From positions 1,364,001 to 1,428,000 of the forward strand of contig NZ_CP128185.1 in NCBI RefSeq assembly GCF_030316135.1: a stretch of DNA of 64,000 nucleotides, written 5' to 3'. This DNA is from Aliiglaciecola sp. LCG003 (GTDB lineage: Bacteria; Pseudomonadota; Gammaproteobacteria; Enterobacterales; Alteromonadaceae). Both the position numbers and the translations under genes were made by a program. The number at the start of each line of letters is the position of its first letter. Position 1 is the first letter of the stretch. Shown here one piece after another: positions 63,649 through 64,000 of the stretch. Below the pieces are notes generated by a model. That model was not told where the DNA came from and did not search any database. It was given only the letters and a program-made list of their open reading frames with translations.

Positions 63649-64000
63649 CCTAGCAAATTACTCATTTTTTCAAAAATTGCGGGCTTGGTAATTGGAATGT
63701 TACCGCGCACGTTTACCTGTATGGAGGAGCTCACACTGCCTACAAATGCTGCTTGCCAAATACTCGCTCCTGATGCGAGCATTAAAGCTGTAGTGACGAA
63801 CATAGCGTCTCCTGCTCCGGCGGTATCAATAGCGCTGTCGGCTAAAGCAGGAAGATTATCGGTATCTAGTATTCCTTGGGAATTCAAATGACGAATTAAT
63901 ATCCCTTCTGCACCTAATGTAACAATCACATTTTGTGCGCTGAGCTTTTCGGCTAAATCTTTTGATACTTGAATTAAGCCATTTGAATCATCTTGAGTGG
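63645..64000 (-). CDS. PfkB-family carbohydrate kinase, C-terminal fragment
   Basis: Runs off the right edge; about 118 codons are present and the frame stays open to 64000. VIVTLGAEGILIRH, and the PfkB signature DTAGAGDAMFVTTALMLASG with the catalytic Asp, are clear. HldE-type heptose-7-phosphate kinases belong to this family, and the coupled nucleotidyltransferase and the gmhA-like gene support a heptose substrate, but other sugars are possible. Confidence 0.88.
   Translation of the reverse strand, partial: TQDDSNGLIQVSKDLAEKLSAQNVIVTLGAEGILIRHLNSQGILDTDNLPALADSAIDTAGAGDAMFVTTALMLASGASIWQAAFVGSVSSSIQVNVRGNIPITKPAIFEKMSNLLG

Overview
The window comes from a gammaproteobacterium of the Alteromonadales type (Alteromonas/Glaciecola/Paraglaciecola-like). 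This is an inference from three things: the Vibrio/Alteromonas-style gene set and order (flgT, flgP, flgN-flgM-flgA, cheV-cheR, flgBCDE / flgFGHIJKL, several short flagellins, flaG-fliD-fliS), the sigma-54 plus sigma-28 promoter hierarchy, and a pseudaminic-acid flagellin glycosylation locus. No species can be named from the sequence alone.

Layout. 1-440: the start of a probable FTR1 iron permease behind a Fur-box-like palindrome, and a tRNA-Arg(CCT). 553-17262: hook, rod and ring genes with chemotaxis genes cheV and cheR. Good sigma-54 sites (GG-N10-GC) precede flgA, flgB and flgF, and a sigma-28 site precedes flgM. 17289-18221: a sialidase-superfamily-like gene between flgL and the flagellins. 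18329-25161: four short flagellin genes in two sequence classes, separated by unusually structured intergenic regions. Between the third and fourth sits an IS110/IS1111-type element that has split one copy of a tandem 27-bp hairpin repeat. 25252-27916: flaG, fliD, fliS and a fliT-like gene.

28110-44859: a sigma-54-driven cassette for CMP-pseudaminic acid (pseB, C, F, I, G, H). It is interleaved with a GT9-like protein and followed by an acyl carrier protein, an SDR and an AMP-forming ligase, a very long Maf glycosyltransferase with a duplicated N-terminal domain, LuxE-like and LuxC-like acyl-processing proteins, a LicD-family transferase and a TagD-like cytidylyltransferase. Together these suggest a nonulosonic-acid flagellin glycan carrying an unusual acyl and/or phosphoglycerol-type decoration.

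44921-64000: a tightly overlapping sugar-modification operon. It holds a HAD protein, four methyltransferases, two GT-B-like proteins, NDP-sugar epimerase/dehydratases, a GmhA-like isomerase, an orphan E1 alpha/beta pair of the 2-oxoacid dehydrogenase type, a split transketolase and three SDRs. It ends against convergent genes for a sugar-1-phosphate nucleotidyltransferase and a PfkB kinase. The combination suggests a heptose-based or carbon-branched sugar, but substrates cannot be read from sequence. Most genes in 28.2-37.1 kb and 41.2-62.9 kb overlap or nearly touch, pointing to co-transcription and translational coupling.
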